In this document: in pieces, positions 1 to 13,430 of the stretch
Position numbering within the stretch: the stretch's first letter is position 1
Layout of the letters: every line of letters starts with the position of its first letter
Assembly: GCA_907165065.1 (NCBI GenBank)
Contig: OU015523.1
Coordinates: 14,197,834-14,261,833, forward strand
Length of the DNA stretch: 64,000 nucleotides
DNA from: Caprimulgus europaeus
Lineage: Eukaryota; Chordata; Aves; Caprimulgiformes; Caprimulgidae
Direction: 5' to 3'
The notes under the pieces: model-generated
Seen by the model: the letters and a program-made list of their open reading frames with translations, nothing else
The model's database searches: none
Told to the model about the DNA's origin: nothing
Translations under genes and position numbers: made by a program

Positions 1-3000
1 ATATCCCCTTTTTATTTTTGGTACCCAAGTCTTAATTTTTTCAAGTGATGTTATTCATTTGAACAGCCTGGATAAATGGTATAGATCCCTTTGGCAATAT
101 ATGAAGGACTAATTTTTTTTACCATTTGTTATTTATACCACGTGTCTGGTCATCTAAGTCATATGCTTCCTGTTTTTAACTGAATGACACACTTTTCAAG
201 CAGGAGGATAGATTCCAAACGATGCATATGTATTCATAATCACAAAAGTCTTCACCTGAACACTTCTGAAATGCTCATTAAGACAGAAATATGGCAGAAT
301 AAAACAGAATCTAGGCAAGTATGTGCAGACACCATTTTGTGGTGTTTTGCCAGGTCTAGCATTAAAGACTGAAAATACAAATATGTGAAACAAGAAACTA
401 ACATTTTTGGTAAATGGTTTCACTTTACAGAGAATTGCATGTCATGAATTAGAGAGTGATACAGAGTGGGATTAAGGCTTTACAACATTCCTGTGGGAAG
501 ATTTAAGTTATTAACTTATCATAGACTTTTTTACTTTCCAAGATAGTGATCCTCCCAAACTTTAAAACATTCTCTCTCCACACCACAGCAGTGAGAACAG
601 AAACTTTCCTACTAATTACCCAGTTTAGCCTGTGTCTGCATTTTGTTGTTTCCTGGCAAAATCCCTCTTCAGGTCCTTGAGCCTTCTCTGTCCAGAAGGA
701 GTGCGAGAGAAGAGGAGGTAACAAATCTGACTATTGGTTAAGAGCAACTTAACACTCTCTTCCCAGAGAAAAGATTTCTACAGTAGTATGTGATGGCAGT
801 GGCAGCAGGGAAGCACATTTTGGAGTTCAGGGACTTTTAATGATTATTCCTTGGCCTTATAAGAAGATGCCTTTGGGTTCAGTGTGTTATAGTCCCTCAG
901 CATTTCAAGAATAAGGCTGTCAAACAGCTGCTTTTCCCCAAAGGCCATAGCACAGGCTCAAGAGTGGCTGGCAGGGGACAGGCTGCAGGCAGGGGTGGGC
1001 AGCAGTGGCTGCCTCCCAGGACCACGGACAGAGCCATCAGGAAAGGGTTTCCACTTGGAGGAACGCCACCAGATCTGTCAGGAACATGAACTTGTTTCTT
1101 CTTACTTCTATAAAGCAATCAGATTATTTTCTTGCACCCACTACTGTGTTGACTGGCATTCTTGACAGTGGCTAGCTTAGCCACTGTGGCTTGGAGGGAA
1201 AATAATGGTGAAAAATTTAGAAGATAAAAGTCCAAGCTGTCAACAACAGTTTCTTCTGATTATGAGAGGAGCTGAGATCATATACCACTGACATCAATAG
1301 AAATTTGCACATATTTCAGTATCCATCAGATTCCAGCACTCAGTTGGGTGATTAATGCCTTCTGATATGAGTCACAAAACTTCCTTTGCACAATCCTTTG
1401 AAAATTAAACTTAAGATTGGGAGGAGAGTTGGACCTCACCTTACATCTTATCATCATCCTTTTATGAGGGAAGAGGATTTTATACAACCAAATGTACATT
1501 CCACTGCTTTCAAATTAGGTCTTATTCCATAGATCTACACCCCCAACATTTGTTTCTTTTCTAGATACATCCACAAATCATACAGCTGCAGCATCAGATC
1601 ATCATGAGACCTTCAAAATATTTTGTTGCATAAAACTCTTGTAGATTACTGAAGTGCTAGCATTCCTACATTACAAGGCCAGATACTTAGGCATGGAGAT
1701 GTTGCCTGCCAGGGCCACAGAAGAAAATAATAAGCAGAAATCTGAAAATCAGATTTCAGAATTCTAAGTCAGTGATTTAACTATTGGAATAGTCATGCTG
1801 TCCACTTCAGGATTAAAGACCCTCAAGATTCCTTTTTTCCTGCCCTCACACAACATTAAATTGGATCTTGAAGCTTTGTAATTTCTCATTAGGTTTTGTC
1901 CTGTGCTTTTACTTACCAAATCTTTTGTTTTGAATACTTTTTTCCCTTCCAGCCACTTCTACCATTCCAGTTCAACACCCCCTCCAACTTTTCCCATTTC
2001 TCTTATCCTTCTCCCTTTCTTTCACGGTTCTTAGTTTCCACCAAGTTTTCAAATTCAACCTTCTCCCTCCTTCTAGGCCCTTTTAATGTTTGCTTTCACT
2101 TTCCCCTTGTTCTCCTCGAATATCTTCTGCTACAATTCTCAGAAGGATTGATGATGCTCAGAGAAGTAATTTTTGATGCTCAGGTGCTCTTCTAAAGGGA
2201 AAAACCCAAACATACCAAAACCTCTCAACTTCTGGAAATCAAAAGAACAAATTATAAGTTTCAGGTAAATTTCCCTTTGTATCCTGTAATATATATGTAT
2301 ATTTTGGGAGTAAAATTCATGCTACACAGCACACGGCTTTGGAACTCAGCTACATGAAACTGTTTTTTCTTCTGCGTCCACTTGTTGCAACTGAGATCAG
2401 AAGAGGCTGCTATGCTAGAAGTCCCCAAGAGTCAGGAAAACCCCATGCAGGATTTTTAAACTTTTGACCCTACCTTCTCCCTTTGCTTCATTGAATTGCT
2501 TAAAATTCCATACATTGTGCAAAGCTTGAGTCTAGTTTCTCTGTGGGCAGCATAGGCTATGATTTGTTATAGCAACATTTTCTGGGGACATCAAGGAGAG
2601 ATGCACACCTTTTCCTATTGCATTGTGTATTTCTGATTTCCATTCCAGATGCTCAGAGAGCACTGGATATTTATTGAGTCTTTCATACACCTGAACTCCT
2701 TTCCTACATCAAGATTCACTTTCACAGATCAGTTAAGAGCATGGCTGTTCCCTAGTCTGGTAGATCCTTTCCTCTTTTCTCTACCAGTCTGTTCTTCTGC
2801 TCCATTCAGTCTTCAAGAGGTCTCAAGATGGTGTGTTTTCCTCTCAACTCTACTGCTTTGTGCTCAGTGTCACAGACTGTCACATGCAGCTGAGATCACT
2901 CAAACCCCATAACTGAGCGATCTTTTATGCCAGTAGCAACAGTAGACTGAGAACATCTCAGTCAGGTGGTGTAAGAAGTAAAGTGTGCCTGGCAGCCACA

Positions 3001-6000
3001 AACTCCATTACATACCTAGCAAAGGCCTTACACAAAATGATGCTCCCTTGGTGCAAGAACTTTGCCTTTCCGTATTTCTTTACAATTTCAAGTACAGTCC
3101 TAGAGTCAAATTGATAGCAAGTGAGAAGTAGGCTGAAGGCTCTTTTCCTGATGGAGACAAATAGTGAATGTTAGCTACTTTCAATATCATGCTCACTGTG
3201 CTTTGGCATTTGGAGACATCTTTAAGCATGGATTTTTTGGTTTCTATTGTTTGTATGTTCTGCCCCAATGCTATTTCAGTGTACATTTTAATGAGTGAAT
3301 TTATTATACAGCTCACTGCACAAAAATTTCAGTTACATTATGAAAAACTTCGAGTACTGATTTTTGGATCAGATATTTCCTGCATGTATTTTGAATCCAC
3401 TGTTGATTATTGGGTTGCTTTTCTCCATTATTTTGTTCTTGGTCCTGTCTGGCCATTAAGCTTAGCGTGGGTCTGCCCTCAGTACTACTACCTTTTTTTC
3501 CTCCCCTGTATCCCAGACTACAGCATAGACCTCTCTTAAACCCAGTGAGACAAGACAAGCCTTTTCTGCCTGGCAGCATTTCAGAGACATTAAGTGTAAA
3601 AGAGAAGGTAAGTAATTCACCAGGCCTCCCCATTTCTGTAATGGGGGAGGACATCTTGATACATTTACAATACTCCTCTGGGGATATTTCATCAGTTATA
3701 CCTAACTCTAATGGACAAGAATTGATTTGAACTTTCTACTTAGCACAGAGCTGTAAACAGCTTCACTCCAGGTTGCAGCAATGAACTGGTGTTTTGTAAA
3801 ATTGAGAGAAATTTGGAAAACTTCTGCATTGGTCTATTAAATAAGCTAGCAGCTGAACGATCCAGGGGTAAACTAATCTGTCTTTTAAATTTTAACAACA
3901 GAGAGACCAATTATTAACCTAGATGATACATTTTTTTTTTGTTCTAACATGTCTCCTCCATTTTTGTCAGGGGCTGGCATTTCAGCTATTTCATTTACTT
4001 TCAGTCAAGATTTGTCAAATCAGGATACAGTTTGAGAAGGTATTTTTATTGCTCCATTAAATGTCAGATGCTTATTTTTGTAGTTCTCAGAGCAAAAAGT
4101 CCAGAGGACTCTTTGTCCTGCTGCAGCCATTAGACAAGATTTGCTAATGTCTAAAGTCTATCACGAAATAGCATCTGAGGCTCTTGGGGTATTCCCCCCA
4201 CCAGCACATTTTCTATTGGTTGGTACCTTAGGTTGTTTGATTCCTGGGCATGAAAGCAAAATTCCATCATTTTTGAAAATTTGGCATATACAGCATTATA
4301 TCTTTGCCAAGGTTTGCAAAGTGAAAACACAGAGTTCTTCATAGCTCTGCTAGGGAGTAACTAAGCAGCTCTTGTTTTTACATGCTGTATTTTTTAATGC
4401 CTGTTGCATTAAAGATAATCTAGAAAGGTTGCAACCAGGGCAAATGATCACATCAGTAATTCATATTTTAAGATCCCTATTTCCAATATACTGATCATCA
4501 CAGCGAGCTATGGAAACACTTTTGTAAGGCATTAATAATTCTTTACAGATAATACCAACACAGTCACAGAAAACAGATAAGCAAAGCAGCTATGTTTTAT
4601 ATTAATGCTAAGGTTAGCAATCAGGCATGCATAAGCAAGAAAAGCCAAAACGACGACCTTCCCAGTTCAGCCTTTTGTTCCTCTGAATGGCAGAGGTCAT
4701 TCTGCAAGACTGCGTTTCTGCACTGTTTTCTTGCACTGAGGACAGAGAGAATTGTCTTTTATTTTTTGGATCATAATCTGGGACTGGTGATGGAACAAGA
4801 TACTGGCCTTGAAAGTTTTGCTATGGCGCCACAGAGGTGCCTCTAACACAGGCAGGACAGAAGATGTCAGGTTTCAAAATCAAGCAGCTCTAGCTGCCAC
4901 CACTGTCTGACAATTTGAACAGGATGCCAAATATTTTCAGTTGGCATGAACACCGAGAGCCTAATCCTCACAGGCCTTTCTTATTTTGGTAGTCTCACTG
5001 ACATCAGTGACACTGGCCCTCTGAGCAGGATCAGGCTTTTTGTTTTCAATGTTTCTAGTTCACAAGAGATGACTAAAGATGAGCTGAACCAAAATGGCAA
5101 AAGGCAAGATGGGTACTAGATTAATAGAACTTTAATACTGTGAATGATTGGGATGAATTATGAAAACCAGCCTATGTGCCTTCAGAAAGTTGAGGACCAC
5201 AGTATTTGGTAGGCAGCTTCTACAGCTGTGGTATTTTAAGAGAGAAGAACTGTTAATTTCCTGATGGTCCCTTGTTCAAGCAGAGCTTTTGGCAATCGAC
5301 ATCAGTTTAAGGAGTTAGTAGCAAATAGTAGGTGCAAATCTAAATTTTACTCTCTGGTTTGTACCGGTGCTACAAACATGGCAATGGGGAAACTGGACTA
5401 CTGCCATTAACAGGCTCTGTTCTCTTCTGCAGTTTGTAAATAACTGATTAAATTGTGTATTTCCATATTATGAGGGTCAGGTGAACCAATGCTGAATGCC
5501 AATATGTTTCTGCTTATTACTTCAGTGCTTTTGTTCTCTTATAATCTTTTTTTATAGTTCAGTTTAATTTGATTTTATAACAAGAGGCACAGCTGTATTT
5601 TAAGTGTTTTCTAATGAGTTACTCTAAGGGACACGTTTCTTGACCCAATACCTCAATTTAGCATCTTTCTTGAGACAAATCTGCAATTTGGGAATGGCAG
5701 AAGATGAAGAGAGAGAGGTGCTAGCACAAAGGATTTCATCTGAACACTTCACATTCCAGCACATTTCAGGGAGAAACTGCTAAAAGGAACTGGCTCTTCT
5801 AATACAGTCCTTATCGTGAAACCACAAAGACAGACTGGACTGAATTATTAACTTCTGTAGTGATAACATTTGCCCCATCTCTTCTGTCCTCATGGATATC
5901 CTAGGAAATGGATCCTGGATGCAACATGCAATCCTAGCTGCCAATTACTGCTTCACAGCCTAGCACCTAGCTAGTAGCAGCAAGCAGCAGAACCTCCCGG

Positions 6001-8170
6001 CAGTTGGTACTTCAAGAGGTGCCTTTCCACAGAGATGACACCCGGGAACAGAGAGATGGCCTGTTCAGGACAGGAGGCATTAGGCAGTGAAGCACTCAGG
6101 CACGGACAGATTCTTCCAAGCAAGTGGAAAGAGCCAGTGAAGACTAATCAGCCTACAAAAAGTTGTTCATGGTTTTAACTATAGTAGTAAACAATTTACA
6201 AACTAATGAAGCAAGGTTTGCTAAATTCATTTATAAGATGACTGCTTGGTCTTTCAAAGTAATAGAGCAACCTTTGATCCTCCCTGTTTCTCCAGCTAAT
6301 TTTAAGAACGGATTGCATTTTTTTTTGGTTAGGAGCACCAACATCATCTTCTCAGTTCCCTGAATGCTCCATATGCAACATGATCCTAGATGACACATCA
6401 CTATTTATGTTTTCCTTCTTTTTCCATACACCCTCTGTGAAAGTGGTCTAAAGTGGATCTTACTCAGCTGAAAATCATAAGGGGCTCCTGCAATATATAC
6501 AATGCTGACAAAAGAAAATAAATTCTTTACAATGCTACAGTATTCCTATCCTTAAATGTTTCCTCTCTCCTTTCATAGTTGCCCTATCCATCCCCACCCA
6601 TCCCAGACTCTGAAGCTCAAGTACAGAAACTGTGTCTTTCTATGAGTTTGCTCTTTGCTTTTCCAGCCACTGTAGCATCCTTTTTTCTGTAACTTTTCTC
6701 TTAGATTTTATAAACCTTTCTTATGGCTCTGCTTGGCTTAGACTTGTGCTTACTGACAAGTATCTATTTGGACTGAACAACCTCTTACACCTTTGCCCAT
6801 TTAGGCACACTCACCTTCCCGCTTCCCTTCTTGCTCTTTGCAATATCATATCTCCATGACTTCTCTGGTATGCTTAAGAAGCCTTAATTTTGTTACCTGA
6901 ATTATACAGTCTTCCTTGAATTATCTTCTCCTCCCTGTCCCTTTATTTTATTTAAGCCAAAATGAAATAGGCTACTGTTATGTACCTGTTCAGGTACTTA
7001 GCGGCATCAGAAGTGTTTCCAAAGCAATTTCTAAAGACTACAGTATGGCCTGGGCCAAAGAGCAATTCTTTAGAGACATGGTATAAATGAAAACATTCTC
7101 TATAATAAATGCTATTTGCAACACACTAGAACTGCTTGAATTCTTCCTTCTAGCCATTCACTAATGAAAACATTAATATTTCTAATTTACCAAAATAAAT
7201 AAATATAGGTACAACTTCTAGTTTCTGGCAATATTCTCATTCTTACTAAATCCTATTAAAGGAATGTAGTGAAATGCAGTGTGATGAATTTATTTTCATG
7301 AAAACAGGGAGGAAGACAATGGGTCTAGTAAGACAAGATGTCAGGATCTTTACACACAACATCCTTGACAACTTATCTCTTCCCATTCTATTTAAGAAAT
7401 AAATTCTGCATTGAACTGGCTTAACCCAAGGTGCTATAAACTTTGGAATTCAAACTAGGTGATTACATTTTTGAATAATTCTTAGATATAAAACAATCTT
7501 ACATATGGTTCCTAATCATGGACTCCAATGCAATATTCCTAAAGGAAGGTGTATTTTTTTATTGCTCACCTCTCCAAAACTTTCCCTGAGTGGCAGCCCA
7601 CACATCTGATCCTGGTATTTTTCACTTGTGATTCTGGTTACATGCAACAATTGTCTGGGAAATATTGCAAGGTCCCTTTACACAGGGCGAATTGGGTAAG
7701 GACTCAAAATAAGTGGTGCCAATCCTTTATCCATCTGGTTTATGACGGTTCCAGATGGAAGGAAGCTATTAGAACACCACTCTTAACTCCCAGCAAAGGC
7801 AGAATATAGTCTCCAAATTAATGATTTACCATATGAGCAACCTAAGCTTAGTCAGAAGGCCAAGAAAGTACTTGGCCCACTTGAAATGTTCAGATCCGTC
7901 TCAAAACGGAAAAGACCAGAATAACAGTTCCCGAAGTCTAGTAGTGAAAGGAACTAGGGCAGCCTGACAATGCCTGACAGAGGCAGGATGGAAGTTGGCC
8001 CTTCCACTCTTATGCAGATTAAAAATACAGGTCTTCTGCCCTCGACATGTCTTAGTACAACTGCGCTCTCCTGCGGCAGTTTCCAATCCAGTAATGCAGG
8101 TGCAACCTTTCACATCCAACTTGGAGAATGAGAAAAGCTACCAAAATGAATTACTTTCATTTCTTCAATG
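1..8170. other. Gene-free AT-rich spacer
   Basis: No exon, RNA gene or young transposon is visible. Open frames are short (at most 123 codons), lack domains and have no coding-like neighbours. Plus-strand pyrimidine-skewed stretches lie near 1920-2090, 2750-2820 and 6540-6860. A short perfect hairpin at 1165-1187 is listed separately. Very old, unrecognisable repeats may be hidden here. Confidence 0.7.
1165..1187. repeat. Perfect 10-bp inverted repeat with 3-nt loop
   Basis: The left arm (1165-1174, ACAGTGGCTA) is the exact reverse complement of 1178-1187, with GCT between. Pairing stops at once outside the arms, so this is a compact hairpin and not the tip of a longer palindrome. No function is assigned; it may be chance or a relic. 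Confidence 0.8.
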
Positions 8171-8379
8171 CTATTTAAACACCGAACCGTAATGATGTGC
8201 AACTAGTGCAGGCAACTGGTGCAATCAATAAGTGCGGGAGGCAGTGGCTGGGGGGTGACCAGTGGACCCCCAAGCTGCTGGGGCAGCTGAACGGCAGGGC
8301 AGGGTTCTGCACAAAAAGGGCCGAAGGAACAGGAGGAACCCAAAGCTTCGAGTGACACCTAAAGGCAGCAGGGATAATA

Positions 8380-9300
8380 GAGACCTTTAAAGAGGTCTTT
8401 GAACGAGGAATGTGGAGCGAGGATAGCAGGGGGACAGGAAAGGCATCGCTGAGGATTTTTCTGTTCGTTAAGGGAAGTAAAATACAGCCCTCGCTCATTA
8501 TGGAGGCAGGCAGCCTCGCCAAGCCGATACATCTCATCAGCCTATTAATAAAGCTCTCCTCGAATCGAGTTTCACAAGGCAACCCATCGGAGTCTGTGCT
8601 TCCAAAGCGTGGTACAGACACAGGGCTATGGAAAATCTCACCCTCCGGAGAGACCTGAGTGAGGCAGTCTTTTTCATTAATACCAAGTCTGCACAATGAA
8701 TCAACAACAGATTCAATAAGGCCAGGAAGAGCAAAAATAGAGCTTCTGACCAAATAAAAGACATGTAATGAGATCAGAGTGAATTTAATGGGAACCTCTA
8801 TTCCACTGAATAGACAAGGTCTCAGACATCCTCCTTCCTGGGTCTCAGGAGCTAAGCCAATAGACTTCGAGTTGCATCATTAAGTTCAAAATCAGACGAA
8901 CTGTAATTGAAATAAAAGTCTTATTTTTGGCTTGTTGATCAAAATGGAGCTCAGATGTGCCTGAGGGCATGATTTTCATCAGGACCTCAATGCAATCCTT
9001 GATTTCCCAAGCACTGCACCTGCAATGAATCATGGGCTAAACTAGTAGCATATTAATACCCAGTTACCTGGTGTGCAGGTGGAAATAGAAAATGCAATAT
9101 TTAAATGCTTTAAAAGCACCTGCCATTTATAATGAACACAATTCTTTCCAGGCACAAAATTGCATCTTAACACACATATGCCATTATTGAAAATTGTGCC
9201 CGATGATTTTGAAGCAGTATATTCATATTTGTGCCTACATCCTGATAGCCTTTCATTTCCCCTCCCTCCAATAATTAGTCTAAAAGTCCCTCATCCTGAC
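8380..9300. promoter_or_regulatory. Candidate conserved non-coding element
   Basis: The sequence lacks transposon similarity and low-complexity tracts, keeps isolated CpGs in AT-rich context (an 11-bp near-palindrome, CTCGAATCGAG, lies near 8558), and contains several homeodomain-like ATTA/TAAT cores (for example near 8540, 8675, 8780 and 9270). This texture is typical of vertebrate developmental enhancers. That is inference, since no alignment was possible. The longest open frame of the window (192 codons, minus, 8175-8753) overlaps it, but it starts at TTG and resembles no family I know, so I do not call it a gene. Confidence 0.35.
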
Positions 9301-12300
9301 TAAGGAAGTTAGTAAAGTAGAATCTCCATATCGTGATCATAGCTGATCCATTAACCTTGTTGGAGAGTATCATAAAGCACACATCAACCAAGAGCCAAGC
9401 AGTAATCCTACACTGTAACTTGTAGTCAAAGATTGCTAGTTAAATCCACTAAAACCAGCATGTGGCCCCTCCTTTAATATGTAATACGGCAGGTGATGGA
9501 GAACTGAGAGAAATGAGAAATCTTGTTCTCATGGGTGAAAGGACAGCCTGTCATCTGTCCAATTTTCCCCACACATGAGTAGGTAATAAATACAAATTAG
9601 CATCCATTGTCCTAAAGTCTTGAAGCTTGGCCTCTGACTTGGTGTCACACACAGATTCAGCAAATCCTGTGGGATACTCTGGTATCTAGGCAGAAGAAAG
9701 ATAATTTGGGGGTTTGGTGATCTGGGGCAGACAAACGAAAGAAATAAATAGCTTCTTCGTTTCACTTGTTTCGTGCAGAAGAAGGCATCTGCATCAAAAT
9801 GAGTTTAAACATAAGGGAATACATTTTCAATGTGTTGCACAGGGATTTAGCCACATGACTCCCATTGATGTTTATGGGAAATGAGTGGCTAAATCCCCAT
9901 GTAATAGGTTGAAATTTTAGCCCAAGGAGACTGACTGTGGAGGAACTCGTCAAGGTCTTTGCTTACAAAAATTGTGAGCATATCAACCATTCTCAAATAC
10001 TATCTCTCTTTACTGGTATATAATCAAGTGGACCACTTGAAAGGGACTAGTGAAATTACCTCTATTAAAAGGTAACTGAAAACCTTTAAACTGCTCTACT
10101 AGTGAGTGCATGAACATGATCTGTGGGTGAAAGGCCATGTCAAAGGCTGACTTTCGTGTTTATCACGTCACTTTTTACAAGCTGACGTTCTCCTGGAAGA
10201 CAAAAATAAGTGGTTATTGGATGATTTAATGCTTCAGACTTCATCAACAGAAGGTTTCTAGCAGCATGGACATCCTGCTGTAAAATGAATCAAGAAGAGC
10301 TTCTAACCACAGTTAGTCTCAGTAGGTTGCAAGAAAAGAAGGAAGATGCTAAATCCCTTGGCTCTTCTCCTGCCTTAAGGAGGATGGCGATAAGCGTCAG
10401 ATTAAAGTGAGAGAATCTCTTCTGTTTTCCAATTACACAGATAGAGGCCTACCGCAAGCCAGAAAATTCTCAGTAGCCAAAATTTACAACCAAATCGGCT
10501 ATATGAATATCAGATTAGAGGTTTAACCAGGAAATACAAGTCTAATTCTTTCCTCAATCGCATGACAGTTACTTCTCAGGGTAAATTAGCAAAGGACTAG
10601 CCTATTTCTGACTAAAATATATGGTCGGGGTAACAGTGTTTCTTTGAGATCTGCATCCCTTCTGCAGCGATGCCAATGGAATTGTGCAGCCATTTCCCAC
10701 CCCTCGCAAAGAGGGTGTTACGGAGCTACTATGGACAAAAATGGAAAGTTTCAACATAACAGACCACTAGATTATATTCTGTCATCATAGTGCAGGTTTA
10801 AAGGAAGTCTGGTTCAAGTACGGTGATTATAGGAAGCAGGTTCTTTACACCATGCTGCATTTCTGTATATTTTTTATATAGCCGCTGAAAAAAACTCTTC
10901 CTGGAGAGGTTAGTATTCATGATCATTATATAGGCTTGAGAAACCTCTGAAGGTTTTGATTACAGCTAAAGATGTTTTTTTTGACAATTATAAACCACCA
11001 GTAAGCGGCATCCCATGAAGTCAGAGCAATGCACACCTATTGTGGCCGTCACACTACAGTTTCAAAAGATAAACCGCAGTCCTCTGTGTGCTTCAGCTCC
11101 GAAGTACTGTCTATGCGAAAATTAATCTGGCAGGCTCTTCTGAAATCACAGGCTTCTGGGATGAGCAAATGGGTACAGTTTTCTTCTAACTGTTTTTTGA
11201 ACCCCATGTGTTGAGAGAAAACAACAGAATGGAAATTGCTCATCAAAATGTTAACTTGTGGCACGGCAGAGCCCCAAAGCAGGTGTGTGGCATGCCGTTC
11301 CCTTCGCTGACATGCCTACCACATGGCACCCAGTTCTGCCACCTCCATCCCTTCCTGTTGGAATCCCTCCTCCTGCAGACACCGAAATGTGGCTTGACAC
11401 TGAGTCTAGCATAGAAGCAACGAGACCTTTCAGAGAGCAGGCAGTTTGGCAAAACCTTCATTTAGGATAATCCGTCATGAAATAATACTTTGGATTATCT
11501 GTAGCGACCACGGCTCTTCCAGCCCAAACATAACCATGTTTCAGCTAATACTTTGCTATTAAGAACGTATCTAGTCAGAAATATATGATCTTGTTAATTC
11601 AAGCTAACAGCTAGGATGCTGACCTATCACAAATAACTGAATTTTTCAAATTAACAAACACTTGAACAGACAATACAAAATATAAATAAATAAAGGATAA
11701 AGCATCACAGAGCATACTTTGTTCATTTATTTTGACAACTGCTTAGGTTTAATTTGTGGAATACTTCACAGTGTACAAGTAAATGTGCTGTGATGAACTT
11801 TCTAAAAATAATGAAGGCTTCATCATCTTTGAATGAATGTCTATCCCTGTAGCTTGTAGCTAGAGCTGAAAGCTACTAATGGAGAAGTTACCCTATAAAG
11901 GTGACTGAGATTTTCAGAGAAATTGTGGGAGAAGAATGTGGTTTTGGACTTGTTCTTTATTCTACACAGTGTTCTGTGTACTTGGACATCACAGACTGCA
12001 AGAAGCCAAAAACTGTTCTATGTCTCCTGGATCCCTGAGCCCTCTGCTAAACCTCAGTGAAGGATCACTCAAATTTCCCCAAAATGTCTAATGACAAGCA
12101 CAATTTGTGTCCTGGTTTCTGGTATCTGCCTCCATTTGCCTTGCATAGGGCCTTGCCAGACTTTCATAAGGATCTCAATCTGATATGCTAAATTTCAGTT
12201 ACCTGCTCACAACCATGTTTCAGCTAAAGAGATGGATTTGAAATAAAACTGTCCATGGGCCTAAAATAAAATTTCACTTGCTCCAAAATCCCAGTTTGCT

Positions 12301-13276
12301 AAAGATACTAAGAATTTTAGAAATCACTTTTGCAATACAAGCTTAAGGGTATAAAATGTTTATCTTCACAACCTTTTAAACTCCTCTTAAAATGTAAGAA
12401 AACATTCTGTTTTTCTAAGGCATAAAGACAAATGTTGCTCCATAAACTAGAGAGTAATACTCTTATTCCAGCTGCAGCTTTGTCTTTTTCTCCCACAAAA
12501 TACAATGAAAGCAAAGGATACCTTATTAGTGTTATTTGAAGAGAAGATATCAAGTCTCTGCTATGTGGGATTTGTCTCAGGGCTTAATCTATCACTCTCT
12601 TGCACCAAACTACCAGTTCACCAGTTTTGTTATTGCATTTGTTCAGCATGGCCCAGAGGTGCCAGAGATCACCCTGCTGCTCTCTTCTGGAAGAGCACAT
12701 GAAGTCCTAACACACTTCTCTGTAGGATCCAAGGGCCTCTGCATCCCTACCCAGGAAACTCATCTTCCTGTTGCTTCTGCTTTCATGCAACAGTGTTTCC
12801 CCATGGGCTTACATTTCCTTTTCCCAGGTAGAGAGAGAGTACAATAATAACCTGAAATTGGGGAACTTTAGAAGTTTCAGAACAGAAGGAAATCTCCCCG
12901 TGAAAAGGTAATGGCATAAAGGAAGTTTCAGAAAATCCTGATAATGGAAAGTGAATTATCAGGCTGCAGAAAAGTCTGTGGGCTATAGCAGCCCTTCTTC
13001 AGCGGCCCTGGTATACTTGCTGAATTCAAGTTTTCTCTTACAAGCTGCAGTATGAGCAACTACTGTTTCAGGTGGTGAAGAAGAGTTGCCATGCCAGAGC
13101 ATGTACACATGGCACTCTTCTCAAATCTTTAAGGAAAAAAAAAAAAGATTGGAACAAAAATCCTCACAGGTTCTGTTCTTAAAGAAATGAGAAGCCTCAA
13201 CCATTTTGGTTGCTGGGTTCCAGCAGCTGCTGTTTATTCCTTTCACCCACAGAGTGAAAGTTGAAGAACAAAAGCA
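9301..13276. other. Gene-free spacer
   Basis: No gene is seen. The stretch contains the long palindrome at 9816-9923. CRE-like half sites (TGACG or its complement) occur near 10165 and 10184. The remainder is unremarkable AT-rich sequence. Confidence 0.65.
9816..9923. repeat. Long imperfect palindrome (MITE-like or hairpin RNA-like)
   Basis: The whole structure pairs about one centre with no bulges. 9842-9854 is the exact reverse complement of 9885-9897 (13 bp). Inside it, 9860-9865 pairs with 9874-9879 (6 bp). Outside it, 9833-9839 pairs with 9900-9906 (7 pairs, two of them G-T as RNA), and 9825-9830 pairs with 9909-9914 (6 bp). About 35 of the 41 positions from 9825 to 9865 pair if G-T is allowed. 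The central CCCATTGATG...ATGGG resembles a palindromic repeat class common in birds and turtles, so a non-autonomous DNA transposon relic is the likeliest identity. A microRNA-like hairpin is the alternative. Confidence 0.75.
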
Positions 13277-13430
13277 CAGAATCATAGAACCATAGAATGA
13301 TTTGGGTTGGAAGGGACCTTAAAGATCATCCAGTTCCAACCCCACCTGCCATGAGCAGGGACACCTTCCACTAGACCAGGTTGCTCAAAGCCTCATCCAA
13401 CCTGGCCTTGAACACTTCCAGGGAGGTTGA
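13277..13430 (-). mobile_element. CR1 LINE 3' end fragment
   Basis: On the minus strand this is the terminal part of a chicken-repeat-1 retrotransposon. It contains the diagnostic segment equivalent to AAGGTCCCTTCCAACCCAAA and ends in imperfect copies of the 8-bp ATTCTATG-type tail (13279-13298 on the plus strand). CR1 is the dominant avian LINE and is usually 5' truncated, as here. Only the 3' UTR and the extreme end of the ORF2 region remain, with no coding capacity. The inner boundary near 13430 is approximate. Confidence 0.95.

Noticed and set aside
1920-2090. Pyrimidine-rich stretches (also about 6540-6860, 20230-20540 and 33960-34115) as possible polypyrimidine splice regions or one dispersed repeat
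   Set aside because: No exon follows them and they do not align with each other by eye beyond composition.
3168-3539. 123-codon hydrophobic plus-strand frame
   Set aside because: T-rich DNA gives Phe/Leu-rich translations by chance. There is no conserved motif, and an overlapping frame of similar length lies on the other strand.
8175-8753. 192-codon minus-strand open frame, longest of the window
   Set aside because: It starts at TTG, the translation has no recognisable domain, and it overlaps a candidate conserved non-coding block. There is no splice or polyadenylation context to support a gene.
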